From positions 1 through 64,000 of the forward strand of contig NZ_JAUTDO010000002.1 in the NCBI RefSeq assembly GCF_030646165.1: a DNA stretch of 64,000 nt. The letters are read 5' to 3'. The DNA is from Conexibacter sp. CPCC 206217. GTDB taxonomy: Bacteria; Actinomycetota; Thermoleophilia; Solirubrobacterales; Solirubrobacteraceae. The position numbers and the translations under genes are program-made. Below the pieces are notes generated by a model. That model saw only the letters and a list, made by a program, of their open reading frames with translations. It did not search any database and was not told the DNA's origin. Shown here piece by piece: positions 1 to 9,900 of this stretch (its first letter is position 1; each line of letters begins with the position of its first letter).

Positions 1-99
1 GCAGGCCGCCCCGCCGCCCAACGCACCACCCTCTACACCACCCGCCACCACTACAACATCGGCAACCTGCCGACACCACAGGCCGCCACGGCCGCCTGA
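1..99 (+). CDS. 3' end of an unidentified CDS (partial)
   Basis: An open frame enters from the left edge and ends at a TGA at 97-99, giving 32 residues that end in LPTPQAATAA. The stretch is rich in Ala, Thr and His with the segment YTTRHHYNIGN. I do not recognise the family, and with no start visible no role can be given. The frame could also be a chance open frame in GC-rich DNA. Confidence 0.35.
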   Translation, partial: AGRPAAQRTTLYTTRHHYNIGNLPTPQAATAA

Positions 100-169
100 G
101 CGCTGGCGCAACCGCTAGTCGCGGCTGCACCGCCTCCGCAGGAGCGGCCGACGTGATGAGCTGGCGTCG

Positions 170-352
170 ATGAGCTCACGTCCGTGGCTGACCGTCCAGG
201 ACGACGACGGCGTCGCCCATCTCGTGCTCGACCGGCCGCCGGTCAACCAGTTCTCCGGCCCGTTCCTGCAGGCGCTGCTCGACGCCGTCACCGCGCTCGA
301 TCGAGACACGCGCGCGCTCGTGGTGAGCAGCGCGGTCGACGCCGGGCGGGAC
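170..352 (+). pseudogene. N-terminal remnant of an enoyl-CoA hydratase/isomerase (crotonase family)
   Basis: About 55 codons from an ATG at 170 read like the first beta strands and helix of a crotonase-family protein: a DDDGVAHLVLDRPPVNQFS segment, then a helix and RALVVSSAVD. Crotonases normally continue for about 200 more residues with the oxyanion-hole glycines, but here the similarity stops near 345. From there the opposite strand reads as part of a different enzyme. The gene is therefore broken after its first fifth. The frame stays open to 754, but the later translation is low-complexity Arg/Ala sequence typical of antisense GC-rich DNA. Confidence 0.6.
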
Positions 353-354
353 CT

Positions 355-541
355 GCTCGCTGTCCAGCTCGCCCGTCACGCGCATGACTACGCGCTCCAG
401 CGCGGGCGGCGCCAGGTCGCGCAGGCGCGGCAGCAGCTCGGCGTCGCAGACGAGGATCCGCTCGCCGGGCTCGGCGAGGATGTGCTCCAGCAGCGGGCCG
501 CGGTAGGCCGGGTGGACCGGGACCTCGATCGCGCCGCTGCG
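355..541 (-). pseudogene. Internal remnant of an AMP-dependent acyl-CoA synthetase/ligase
   Basis: On the minus strand about 60 codons read as a fragment of the ANL (acyl-CoA synthetase) superfamily. The segment AIEVPVHPAYRGPLLEHIL is typical of the region after the first substrate-binding helix, and ILVCDAELLPRLRDLAP follows it. There is no start, no P-loop (TSGTTGxPK) and no C-terminal domain, so this is an isolated internal piece. It abuts the crotonase remnant head to tail. Both families often sit together in CoA-linked degradation operons, so the pair may be the scar of a deleted catabolic cluster; that last point is inference. Confidence 0.55.
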
Positions 542-842
542 CGCGGCCGCCCGGCCGCCGCCTGCGCGTCTCGCAGCGCGAACGTCACCGTGCCATCGAA
601 CCACCCGCGCCCGGCCGCAGGACTGGCGGATGCGCCAGCCGGCGGCCGCGGGCATCGTGCGCCAGCCGGCCGACCCGCGCCGCAGGCTGGCCGCGGCGGC
701 GGTCAGCGCCAGCCGGGGACCCAGGTCCCGCCGCGCGGGGACCGGGGTCCATAGCCGGGGCGCGCGCGCGTTCGTACGCTGGTCTGCCGAGAAGGGCGTC
801 GCCGTCAGGCCGGCGTCACATCGACGACGCGAGGTGATGGCT
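542..842. other. Gene-free stretch before the FG-GAP protein
   Basis: About 300 bases with no supported gene. Frames on both strands translate to Arg/Ala/Pro-rich sequence without family features. A short direct repeat of TGCGCCAGCCGGC occurs near 632 and 660. The last 12 bases contain the ribosome binding site of the next gene (GAGGTGAT at 831-838). Confidence 0.5.
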
Positions 843-2936
843 GTGACGGCATGGACGACCCGCGCGCGCCTTGGCGCGGCGCTCGCGCTGCTGGCTGCCC
901 TCGTGCTCGCACCGGCAGTCCCGGCGGGCGCGATCACGTTCACGAGAAGCAGCGTCGCGCTGCCCGGCTCGGGTCTCGGCAGCGAGATCGGGCTCGGCGT
1001 CGGCGACTTCGACGAGGACGGCGACGCCGACGTCGCCGTCTCGCTGCAGTCGGGCGACCTGTCGATCCTGCTGCGCGACGCGGCGACGGGCGACTACGCC
1101 CCGGCGCCCGGGAGCCCGCGCGCGCTCGGCAGCAGCTACGCCGGCCCGCTGAAGGTCGCCGACGTCAACGGCGACGGCCACGCCGACCTGCTCGCGCTGC
1201 AGGCCAGAGAGGGCGGCTCGGACGTCGCCGTCCTGTTCGGCGACGGCGACGGCGGCTTCGGTCCGGCGAACCTGGTGACCGTGCCGGGGAACCCCGGCAG
1301 CATGTCGCTCGGCGACGTCACCGGCGACGGGATCCTCGACCTCGTCGTGCCGACCGCGCTGCCGGCCGGGACGCGGCTCGTCGTCCAGCCCGGCGTCGGC
1401 GACGGCACGTTCGGCGCCCCGCTCAGCCTCGACGTCGCGCTCGACGGCACCGACCCGAGCGCGATCGCGCTCGCCGACTTCGACCGCGACGGCGACCTCG
1501 ACGCGGCCGTCGCGCACGTCTTCGTCGTGAACGGGCTCGTGACGGTCCTGCGCAACGACGGCGCCGGCGGCTTCACGAGCGTCGCGGGCAGCCCCTACGA
1601 CATCGGCTCCGGCACGCTCGCGCTCAGCGCCGGCGACCTCGACGGCGACGGCACGCTCGACCTCGCCGCACCGGTGATCCCGGCGAGCAGAGACAACAAG
1701 ACCAACACGGTCGGCGTCCTGCTCGGCAACGGCGACGGCACGTTCCGCGTCGGCCCGACCGACTCGTTCGTGACCCCGCCCGACCTCAACCCGGCGACCG
1801 CCTTCTCGCTTGCGCTCGGCGACCTCGACGGCGACGGCCGCCTCGACGCGGCCCTGCCGATCAACGAGGGCATCTGGCCGCTGTTCGGCGACGGCGCGGG
1901 CCGCTTCGCGCCGACGGCAAGCGCGCCGATCAGAGCGGGCGCGGGCATGAACGCGGGCGCGATCGCCGACCTCGACGGCGACGGCCGCCTCGACGTCCTC
2001 GCCACCAACGTCTCGTTCCCGTCGCGGCTGTTCGTGCTGATCAACGACAGCGAACCGCAGCTCGACGTCGCACCCACGCTCGACGTCGGCTCCAGCCAGG
2101 TCGGCGCCGCCCCCGCGAGCGCGACCGTGACGATCTCCAACCCGGGCGACCATGGCTTGCGGATCAGCTCGCTGACCGTCACCGGCACCGACGCCGGCGA
2201 CTTCAGCGCCGCAGGCTGTGTCGACCGTCCGATCCCCGCCGGCCAGAGCTGCGTCGCCACGGTCGCATTCGCTCCGCTCGTCGCCGGCCCCCGCGCAGCA
2301 ACCCTCACGATCGTCTCCGACGCCCCCGCGGCGCCGCTGAAGACGATCGCGCTGACGGGGACCGCGACGCCCGCGCCGGATGGCGGTGGCGGCGACGGCG
2401 GTGGCGGCGACCCCGGTGGTGGGGGCGGAGGCGGCGCCGGCGGTGGTGGTGACACCGGCGGCGGAGCAGGTGGCGGCGGGGGCGCGGCTGGTGGCGGTGA
2501 CACCGGCGGTGGCGGAACTGGCGGCAGCGGCGGAACCGGTGGCGGCGGGGCGGGTGGCGACGGGGCAGGCGGCGCGGGCGGCGGCAGAGCCGGCGGCTCG
2601 ACCGCTCGCGGCGCGGCCCTCGCGCTGTCCGCCCGCCCCGCCCGCGTCTCGCTCGCCCCCGGCAAGCGGCTGCGGCTGACCGTTACGCTGCGCAACAGAG
2701 GCAAGGTCCCTGCCACCCGCGTCACGCTCTGCGCCCGCACGAGCGCAAGAGCGCTCACGGCCAGCCGCTGTGCCAAGCTCGGCACCGTCGCCGCAGGGCG
2801 CACGCTCCGTCGGACGATCACGCTCAGACTCGCGAAGAACGCCCGCCGCGGCCGCACCTACACGCTCACGCTGACCGCGAAGGCGAACGAACAGAGACCG
2901 GCGCTGAGACGGATCGTCGTCAGAACCCGCCGCTGA
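843..2936 (+). CDS. Secreted FG-GAP/VCBS repeat protein with anchor-D domain and Gly-rich stalk
   Basis: The 697-residue product has a signal peptide ending near PAGA. Seven calcium-binding FG-GAP/VCBS motifs follow (for example DFDEDGDADVAV, DVNGDGHADLLAL, DLDGDGRLDAALP), suggesting a beta-propeller. Next come a choice-of-anchor D (ASPM/SPD-2/Hydin-like) domain around residues 400-505, a run of about 70 Gly-rich residues, and a C-terminal CARDB/DUF11-like beta domain. GTG 843 was chosen because GAGGTGAT at 831-838 is well placed for it; ATG 837 lies inside that site. It probably acts outside the cell in adhesion or ligand binding; no catalytic motif is visible. AGA arginine codons are frequent. 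The stalk-plus-cap plan recurs in the genes at 31855 and 42936. Confidence 0.85.
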   Translation: MTAWTTRARLGAALALLAALVLAPAVPAGAITFTRSSVALPGSGLGSEIGLGVGDFDEDGDADVAVSLQSGDLSILLRDAATGDYAPAPGSPRALGSSYAGPLKVADVNGDGHADLLALQAREGGSDVAVLFGDGDGGFGPANLVTVPGNPGSMSLGDVTGDGILDLVVPTALPAGTRLVVQPGVGDGTFGAPLSLDVALDGTDPSAIALADFDRDGDLDAAVAHVFVVNGLVTVLRNDGAGGFTSVAGSPYDIGSGTLALSAGDLDGDGTLDLAAPVIPASRDNKTNTVGVLLGNGDGTFRVGPTDSFVTPPDLNPATAFSLALGDLDGDGRLDAALPINEGIWPLFGDGAGRFAPTASAPIRAGAGMNAGAIADLDGDGRLDVLATNVSFPSRLFVLINDSEPQLDVAPTLDVGSSQVGAAPASATVTISNPGDHGLRISSLTVTGTDAGDFSAAGCVDRPIPAGQSCVATVAFAPLVAGPRAATLTIVSDAPAAPLKTIALTGTATPAPDGGGGDGGGGDPGGGGGGGAGGGGDTGGGAGGGGGAAGGGDTGGGGTGGSGGTGGGGAGGDGAGGAGGGRAGGSTARGAALALSARPARVSLAPGKRLRLTVTLRNRGKVPATRVTLCARTSARALTASRCAKLGTVAAGRTLRRTITLRLAKNARRGRTYTLTLTAKANEQRPALRRIVVRTRR
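2386..2600 (+). repeat. Gly-rich low-complexity coding repeat
   Basis: GGC/GGT-dominated codons encode runs of Gly broken by Asp, Thr, Ala and Ser (GGGGDGGGGDPGGG and similar). It separates the anchor-D domain from the C-terminal beta domain and looks like a flexible stalk. The length of such a tract is likely to vary between strains (inference). Confidence 0.7.
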
Positions 2937-3084
2937 CGCGAACGCTGCCGCGCGAACACGTCAGCTGAGCGTGTCGATTTCGGCACGGCCCGAGGCGAAG
3001 CGGCCGCCGCGATGAGTTCCGTCCCGTCCCCGGTCGATGGGGACATGACAGCCAACAGAACGCCCGCCACGCGCGTTGCAATGA

Positions 3085-3255
3085 CTTCGCCTGCGCGCCC
3101 GCGGCGTCGACGTCGACGACGCCCCGCTGCGCGAGAGCGAGATGATGTGGTGGAGCGGCGCCCCGCTCGCCGGCGTCCCGACGCAGTTCCGCCTGCGCGA
3201 CCCCGACGGCAACTCGCTCCTGATCGTCGCCGCTCCGCCGCAGACCGCTGGCTAA
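3085..3255 (+). pseudogene. C-terminal remnant of a VOC (glyoxalase/bleomycin-resistance) family protein
   Basis: After an in-frame TGA at 3082, 56 codons to a TAA at 3253 read LRLRARGVDVDDAPLRE, then WWSGAPLAGVPTQFRLRDP and DGNSLLIVAAPP. This is the typical last half-module of a vicinal-oxygen-chelate protein, where FRDPDGN precedes the final strand. The family is usually 120-150 residues, so at least half is missing and no plausible start exists. Its stop overlaps the end of the convergent MazF-like gene. I read it as a decayed gene. Confidence 0.6.
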
Positions 3256-3614
3256 CGTCTGATCTCGGCGATGCCGAGGATCAGCGCCAGGGCCCGTTCG
3301 ACCTCGCGGAGCGTCCCCGGCTCCAGCGTGCCGATCGGCCGCAGCAGCCGCGAGCGGGAGACCGCGCGAACGCCTCGGCAGATCGCCGCGCTGTCACCGT
3401 CGATGCCCTCCTGCGGCGAGACCCTCGGACGCAACAGCGACGGTGCGCGCGAACTCGAGACCGGGACGACGACGAACAGCTCATGCTCAGCGCCGGCGAC
3501 GATGTCGTCGACCGAGATCACGATCGCCGGGCGGTTCTTGCCCGGCTCCCCCTTGCGCGCGGCACCAAGCGAGACGAGCCAGATCTCCCCCCGATGCGGC
3601 TCAGTCGACGCCAT
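3252..3614 (-). CDS. MazF/PemK-like toxin (endoribonuclease)
   Basis: A 120-residue protein with the N-terminal signature RGEIWLVSL, followed by [13 protein letters not shown] and FVVVPVSS, matching the SH3-like barrel of the MazF/PemK family, which cleaves mRNA at short motifs to stop growth. Length fits the family (about 110-120). It starts at ATG 3614 inside the end of the upstream antitoxin gene (14-base overlap), the usual arrangement for co-translated toxin-antitoxin pairs. The ORF extends further upstream but only through antisense-like sequence. Target specificity cannot be read from sequence. Confidence 0.88.
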   Translation of the reverse strand: MASTEPHRGEIWLVSLGAARKGEPGKNRPAIVISVDDIVAGAEHELFVVVPVSSSRAPSLLRPRVSPQEGIDGDSAAICRGVRAVSRSRLLRPIGTLEPGTLREVERALALILGIAEIRR

Positions 3615-3837
3615 CACCGAGCGCCGCGGCCCACGCGCGCTCGTCATCCTGCGCGCCCCGATCCACAGCATCCGCGCGGGCGGCCTCACGCTCGGAGCGG
3701 AAGACCGCCTCACGAGCAACGTCGCGCGCCAGCTCCTCGAGCATCGCCGACAGCGACATCCCTCGCTCGTGCGCCTGCGCAGCAAGCAGATCGCGCGTCT
3801 GACGGGTCACCCGGATCGTCGCAGTCTCAGCAGCCAT
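3601..3837 (-). CDS. Ribbon-helix-helix (MazE-like) antitoxin
   Basis: A 78-residue acidic protein beginning [19 protein letters not shown], the short beta strand plus helix of a ribbon-helix-helix DNA-binding domain, then [17 protein letters not shown] and a charged C-terminus likely to wrap the toxin. It lies immediately upstream of and overlaps the MazF-like gene. ATG 3837 was preferred over TTG 3843 because the -10-like hexamer TAGCCT lies just six bases upstream, which suggests a leaderless transcript. It probably neutralises the toxin and represses the operon. Confidence 0.85.
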   Translation of the reverse strand: MAAETATIRVTRQTRDLLAAQAHERGMSLSAMLEELARDVAREAVFRSEREAARADAVDRGAQDDERAWAAALGDGVD

Positions 3838-3849
3838 AGCCAAAGGCTA
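3838..3849 (-). promoter_or_regulatory. -10 element of the MazEF-like operon, leaderless arrangement
   Basis: On the minus strand TAGCCT (3849-3844) is followed by TTGGCT and then the ATG of the antitoxin. TANNNT six or seven bases before a start codon is the known signature of actinobacterial leaderless mRNAs. No Shine-Dalgarno sequence is present. Confidence 0.5.
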
Positions 3850-3955
3850 GCGCCATGGCATGGCGCCAACAAGCTCTGGGCAGGAACGACTCGCGCGAGC
3901 AGCTCGTGCGCGGTGCTGGGGGAAGCTCCCTCCAGCAGCGCGCACGAGCCGGCTG

Positions 3956-6900
3956 CTACTTCGTGGCGGCCTTCCCCTTCGCGGCGTCGCGCCTGCGCGC
4001 GGACGCCTTGACGGCCGCCGCGACCTTGCCAGCCGCGACCGTCACCGTGATCGAGCGGAATCCCTTGCGCGAGCCGGTCACCTTCACCGTCAGCCTCTTG
4101 CCGCGGTACTTGGCGGCGACCTTGTAGCTCGGCTTCGTCGCCCCCCTGATCTTCTTGCCGCCGGCGTACCACTGGTAGCGCAGCGTCGTGTGCGCCGGCC
4201 ACTTGCCCTTGGCGACCTTCACCTCGAGCGTCGTCCCGACGCGCTTGGAGCCCGACACGACGAACCGCGACGGACGCGTCAGCGGCTTCATCGCCGCCTC
4301 TCTCGACCCACTGGCGAGCGGCGTGCCGGCCGGCGGCGCGGACGGCCCGCTCGGGTCGCCGCCGGAGGGCGGCGTCGGCCCCGCCGGCGCCGGCGCGCTG
4401 GCGATCGACATGCTCTGCGACGTCGCGATCGCCGGCGCGTAGCCGTCGGCCTCGGCCGTCAGCTGGACGCTCAGCCAGTGGCCGGCCGCCGAAGCGGGCA
4501 GCGTGTAGGACGCCGCCGTGGCGCCCGCGATCGGCTGGCCGTCGAGCAGCCACTGGTAGCCGGTCGTGCGAGCGTCGTGCGACCACGTTCCGGCGGTCGC
4601 GCCGATCGTCTCGCCGACCTGGAACGTGCCCCGCATCGTCGGATCGGTGCTCGCCAGCAGCGTGCCGGCGGCGACCTTCTGCTCGTCGGACGTCGCGCTG
4701 CCGTCCGCGTAGCCGGTCGCGTGCACGGAGACCGCGACGCTCAGCCGGTGGCCGTTGCCGGCCGCCGCGATCGTGTACGTCGCCGCGGTCGCACCGCTCA
4801 CCGCCTGGCCGTCGAGCAGCCACTGGTAGGTGACGCTCTCCGGGTTGGGGGACCATGCACCCGCGACTGCGGAGACCTGCTCGCCGACCTTGACCGGTCC
4901 GCTGATCGTCGGCGAGCCGGCGGCGAAGTCGCCCTTCGCGACCGTGACGGCGGCGGAGTCGACGTCGAGGTCGCCATAGCCGGCCTTGTGATGCGTCACG
5001 CGCACCCGCAGCGCGGCATTCGCGTCGCTGGGCTTGACCGCGTACGTCGGCTGGGTCTGCCCCGCGATCGGCTGGCCGCCGAGCAGCCACTGGTAGCTCG
5101 GGTGGCCATCGTCGGCCGGGTCGCTGGAGCCGGGCTCGGCGGTGACGGTCTTGCCGACCTTCGCGGTGCCGCCGACGGTCGGGGCGTTGCCCGCGCCGAG
5201 CGTGCCGGCTCTGATCGCGACGCCGGCCGAGGTCGTCTGCAGCCCGCCGTAGACGCCGTCGATCGCGATCCGGACGCTCAGCGCCTTGCCGACCTGGTCG
5301 GCGGGGATCGCGTAGGTCGCCGACGTCGCGCCCTGGATCGCGCTGCCGTCGAGCAGCCACTGGTAGCGGACGTCGCCGGCGGCCGGCTGCGGGTCCCACC
5401 CGTCGAGCTGCGCGGAGACCGTGCGGCCGACTCTCGCATCGCCGTCGACCGACAGCTCGCCGGGCGTGAAGTCGCCGTCGACGACGGTCACGGCGGCGGA
5501 CTGCGCGTCGGCGTCCGCGTAGTCGGCCTTCGTCGCGTGCACCGACACGGTGATCGCTCTGCCGACCATGCCGGCGGTCAGTCTCAGCGTCGCGTCGGTC
5601 TGGCCGTCGATCGCGGTGCCGTCGGCGTTCCAGCGGTACGTGTACGCGTCCGCCTGCGGCGAGAAGCCGGAGGTGTCGGCGGACAGCGTCTGGCCCTGCT
5701 TCGGCGTGCCGGTGATCTGCACGACGGTGCTGTCGAACGCCGCCGCCGGCGTCAGCTGGTACAGCGGCGAGGTCGTGACCGCGCCGTCGTCGTCGGTCGC
5801 CGTGACGTACCAGGCGAACGGCTCGCCGATTCTCAGCAGCGACGGCGGGACCGCGACGGTCGCGGGCGCGCCGGAGGCGACGTCGTGGGCCTCCCCGATC
5901 GTGTCCGAGCCGAGCGCGCTGACCGCGACGTAGTCGGTCGAGAGGGAACGGTCGGGCGCGGTTACATTCATCGGGATCGTGAAGTTCGCCTGCGACTCGT
6001 TGCCCATGTAGTTGTTGCCGAGCGCGGCGTTGGTGACCGAGAACTCTCGCTTGGTGATCGTCTGGTTCGCGGTGTCGAAGTCGACGGTCGCCATCCAGCC
6101 GTTGCCCTGGTTGGGCTGGCTCTGCGGGTCGTAGAGGATCTCGTCCAGGACGCGCCCGTTGCCGAGGTCCTTCGTCTGCCGGTGCTCGCTGGGCCAGACG
6201 TGGCCGCTGAAGACCGCGATCACGTTTCTGTTCGGCGCCGCGATCTGGTTGTAGATGCGCTGGCCGATGCCGACGCCGGCGAGCGGCTGCTCGGTGACGT
6301 AGGAGCCGTTCTGCTCGGTGTACTCGTGCGTCGCCAGGATCACGTTGGCGTTCGGATGCGACCGGATCACCTGGTTGGCCCACGTGATCTCGTCCGGCGT
6401 CAGGTACAGGTCGAGGTAGACGAACAGGTAGTCGGCCTTCGGCGTCGAGAGCACGTCGTAGTGCTGCGCGTTGTCGAACTGGCTGCCGCCGTACCACGGG
6501 TTCGCGGCATAGCGATCGGCGCCGAAGTAGCTCTGGTAGGTGGCGTAGGCGGGCAGCTGCGAGTTCTGCGCGTCCGACGGCCCGCAGCCGTTGCTGCTCG
6601 TGTAGTTGCAGACGGTCAGGTCGTGGTTGCCCTCGACGATCCCGTACGGGAAGCCGGCGTCGTCCCAGCGCTGCATCGCCGGCGAGGCGTTCGTCCACTG
6701 GAAGCCCTGGCCGGCGGCGTTGACGATGTCGCCGGTGAGGAAGCCGTATCTGATCTGGTCGGCCGCAGCCGCGGCGTCGTTGTGGTCCAGCACCCACTGC
6801 GTCTCGGCGTCGAACGTTCTCGGGTTCGACTCGGAGTAGAACTGGGTGTCGGTCACCCATGCCGTCTTGAGCGTGTCGCTGCTGTTGCCGAAGGCGCTGA

Positions 6901-9900
6901 CCGGCGCGTCCTGCACGAGCAGCTGCGCCTTGCCGTCGGTGACGGTGTCAGCGACGGTCGCGTCGCCCGACAGGGTCATTCTGTCGCCGTCGCCGGTGGC
7001 GGAGTCGAGCAGCTGCCAGGCGCGCGTGGTCTTGTTCCAGACCGACAGCGCAGCGCGCTCGCCGGCCGGCACGCTGCCGCTCCACTTCGGCGTGAACCTG
7101 CTGGAGCCGAGGCTGGCCGGCACCTTCACGTCGAAGCGCTGGAACGGGTAGGCGTCGGTGCTGCCGGTGACGAGGCTCGAGCCGTCGTCGCGGGCGTCGA
7201 TGCCGCTCGCGTCGACGACGGCGTCGCCGCCGTCGCGGCCGGGCTGGGCGTTCGCCGAGCTGCCCTGCGCGACGCCGTCGATCCCGCCGTCTGCAGCGTC
7301 GGCGACGTAGCCGCGCTTGAACGCGAGGTCGAAGCTGCCGCCGAGCGCGCTGGTCGCCGTGATGCCGAGCGTGGTGTGGGCGGGATCGAGGCCCTTGGCG
7401 CCGTCGGCCGGGGTGACGCCGCTGAAGCTCGCCTCCGCGCCCGTCGAGAAGCCGATCTCTCTGCTGGTCGAGTTGTCGAGCCGGTCGGCGGCGGTCACGA
7501 CGAGCGTGTGCGCACCCGGCGTGAGGTCGTCGGAGCCGATCGTGTCGCCGTCGGCGTAGGAGGCGCCGTCGATCTTCAGCGTCGTCGAGGCGACGCCGGA
7601 CGGGTCGGACGTCGCGACGTCCAGTCTGAACGACTGGTGCACGCCGAACTTCTGACCGTCGTGCGGCGTGTTGAAGACGATCTGCGGCGCGGTCGCGTCG
7701 CTGGTGAAGTCGATCGTGCGGGTCGTCGTGTTGCCCTCGCCGGCGCCCGTGGCGGTCACGGTGAGGTGGTGGTCGCCGTCGGAGAGGCCGGAGATCGGCG
7801 CGCTGAACGCGCCGCTGACCGAGCCGAGCGAGACCTCGTCGCCCGCGTCGAGCTTGTAGGTCACGGTCGCGGGCTGGTCGACGGTGCCCGTCAGCGTCAT
7901 CGCCGAGCCGACGGTGGCGCTCGCGCCCGGCGCCGTCACCGACAGCAGCACGTTGCCGTTCTGCGTCTGCGAGGTGGCGGCCGGCGTCGCCAGCTGGTTG
8001 CTCTGGGCGAGGTACTCGGCCTTGATCCAGTCGGCCGAGCGGACCGTGTCGGAGATGCGCATCTCGTCGTAGGTGAACGGCGTGAAGGTGCTGCTGCCGG
8101 CGTTGGCCGTGTAGGTGCCGAGCAGGAAGTGGATCAGGTCCGCGTGGTTGACCGTCGCGGTGGTCGCGGCGCTCTCGGCGAGCGTGCCGTCGACGTAGAG
8201 GCGCAGCGCGGCGCCGTCGTAGGTCTGCGTGAACGTGTGCCAGCCGGCGGTCACGGCCGAGTCGGCGTCGGCCTGCGACGTCGAGACGGTGCCGCTGCCG
8301 TTGTAGAGGGAGGCGTAGGCGTGACCTCTGTAGATCAGCATCGAGAACTGCTCGCCCGGATGCGCGCCGCTGTACTGGTCGCGCCCGCCGATCTGGTGGT
8401 ATGTGCTGTCGGTGACCATCGCCGAGGTGACGTTGACGGTCGCCGAGTAGGTGTAGTGCTCCAGGTCGGCGCCGATCGCCGCGCCGAAGTCGATCGCGCC
8501 GTCGGTGCCGTTCAGCGTGAAGCCGTAGGTTCTCGACCCGGTCTCCTGCTGGTACTGGCCGGCCCCGGTCGCGGCGGTGCCTCTCCAGCCGTTCTGGGTC
8601 GAGTCGTCGAGCGTGCCCTCGTCGCTGGCGAAGTGGTTGACCGTCGCGTAGCCGGCCTCCCACACGTCGGTCGCGTCGGTCGTGTTCAGCGGCGTGCCGT
8701 CGTAGTAGAGGTTCAGCGTCTTGGCCGTGCTGTCCAGCGACGGGAACTTGACCCACGCCGTGCTGGCGCCGTGCGTGTTCCAGCGCTCGATCTCGTACGG
8801 CAGCGGCGTGTCGTCGCCCTCGGCCAGGAAGACGAGGTGGTCGGGGGCCGCGGCGCCGTAGTCGAAGTTGCTCGTGTCGAACTGGACGAGCACCGGGAAG
8901 TTCGTCACCGCGCCGCCGACGCCGGGCGCCTGCACGGCGACCTGGAGGCGCCGTTCGGCCGACGGGACCTGCCAGTCGGAGGGACCGCCGCTCGGCGTCG
9001 TCGGATCCGTCGGGTCCGTCGGATCCGTCGTGGTCACGTCGTCCTGCGTCTGCCAGTGCGCGGCGGTGACGAGCTGGTCGGTCTGGGCGAGCTGGTCGGC
9101 CGCGATCCAGTCCGCGCTGCGGACCTCGTCGGAGAGGCGGAACTCGTCGTAGGTGAAGGCGGTGTTGGTGGTCGTGCCGGTGTCGACGTTTCTCGTGTAC
9201 GCGCCGAGCAGGAAGTGCGCCAGCGGGTCGCCCGTCGGCAGCGCGGGCACGCCCGTCAGCGTCTCCGCGAGCGCGCCGTCGACGAACAGCCGCAGCGTTC
9301 TCGCGGTGCTGTCGTAGGAGACCGTGAACGTGTGCCAGCCGGCGGTGATCGCCGACGCGGCATCGGTGTTCGGGGTGTTTCTCGCCGGGTACTGCGATGC
9401 GTAGACGTGCCCTCTGTAGATCAACATCGAGAACTGCTCGCCCGGATGCGCGCCGCTGTACTGGTCGCGGCCGCCGACGAGGTGGTACTTGGTGTCGGCG
9501 AGCATCGCGTCGGTCACGTCGACGGTCGTCGAGAACGTGTAGTCGGAGACCGTCGCGCCGATCGACGTGCCGAAGTCGACGTCGCCGTCGGTCCCGTTCA
9601 GCGCGACGGCGAGACCGCCGACCTGGCCGACCTGGCCGGGCCCGGTGGTCGCCGCGTCTGAGCCCTCGAGCGTGCCGTCGAAGCCGTTGGAGGTGGAGTC
9701 TCTCTGCGTGGTCGAGGCGGCGTCGAAGTGGTTGACCGCGACGTAGTGACCGTCCCAGACGCCGGCGGCCGACGTCGCGTTCTGCGGCGCGCCGTCGCCG
9801 AAGTAGACGTCGAGGTTCGCAGCCGCGGCGCTCAGCGCGGGCAGCTTCACCCAGACCGTGCTGGTGCCGTTGGGGTCCCACTGCTCGACTTCGTACGGCA

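Noticed and set aside
1..99. Transposase C-terminus
   Set aside because: The His/Thr-rich tail gave a passing resemblance, but no catalytic residue, inverted repeat or target duplication is visible at the window edge.
3860..9661. A 1933-codon open frame on the plus strand opposite the giant phosphoesterase gene
   Set aside because: It is antisense to a gene with clear domains; its translation is Arg/Ala/Val-rich low-complexity sequence, the usual result of third-position GC bias.
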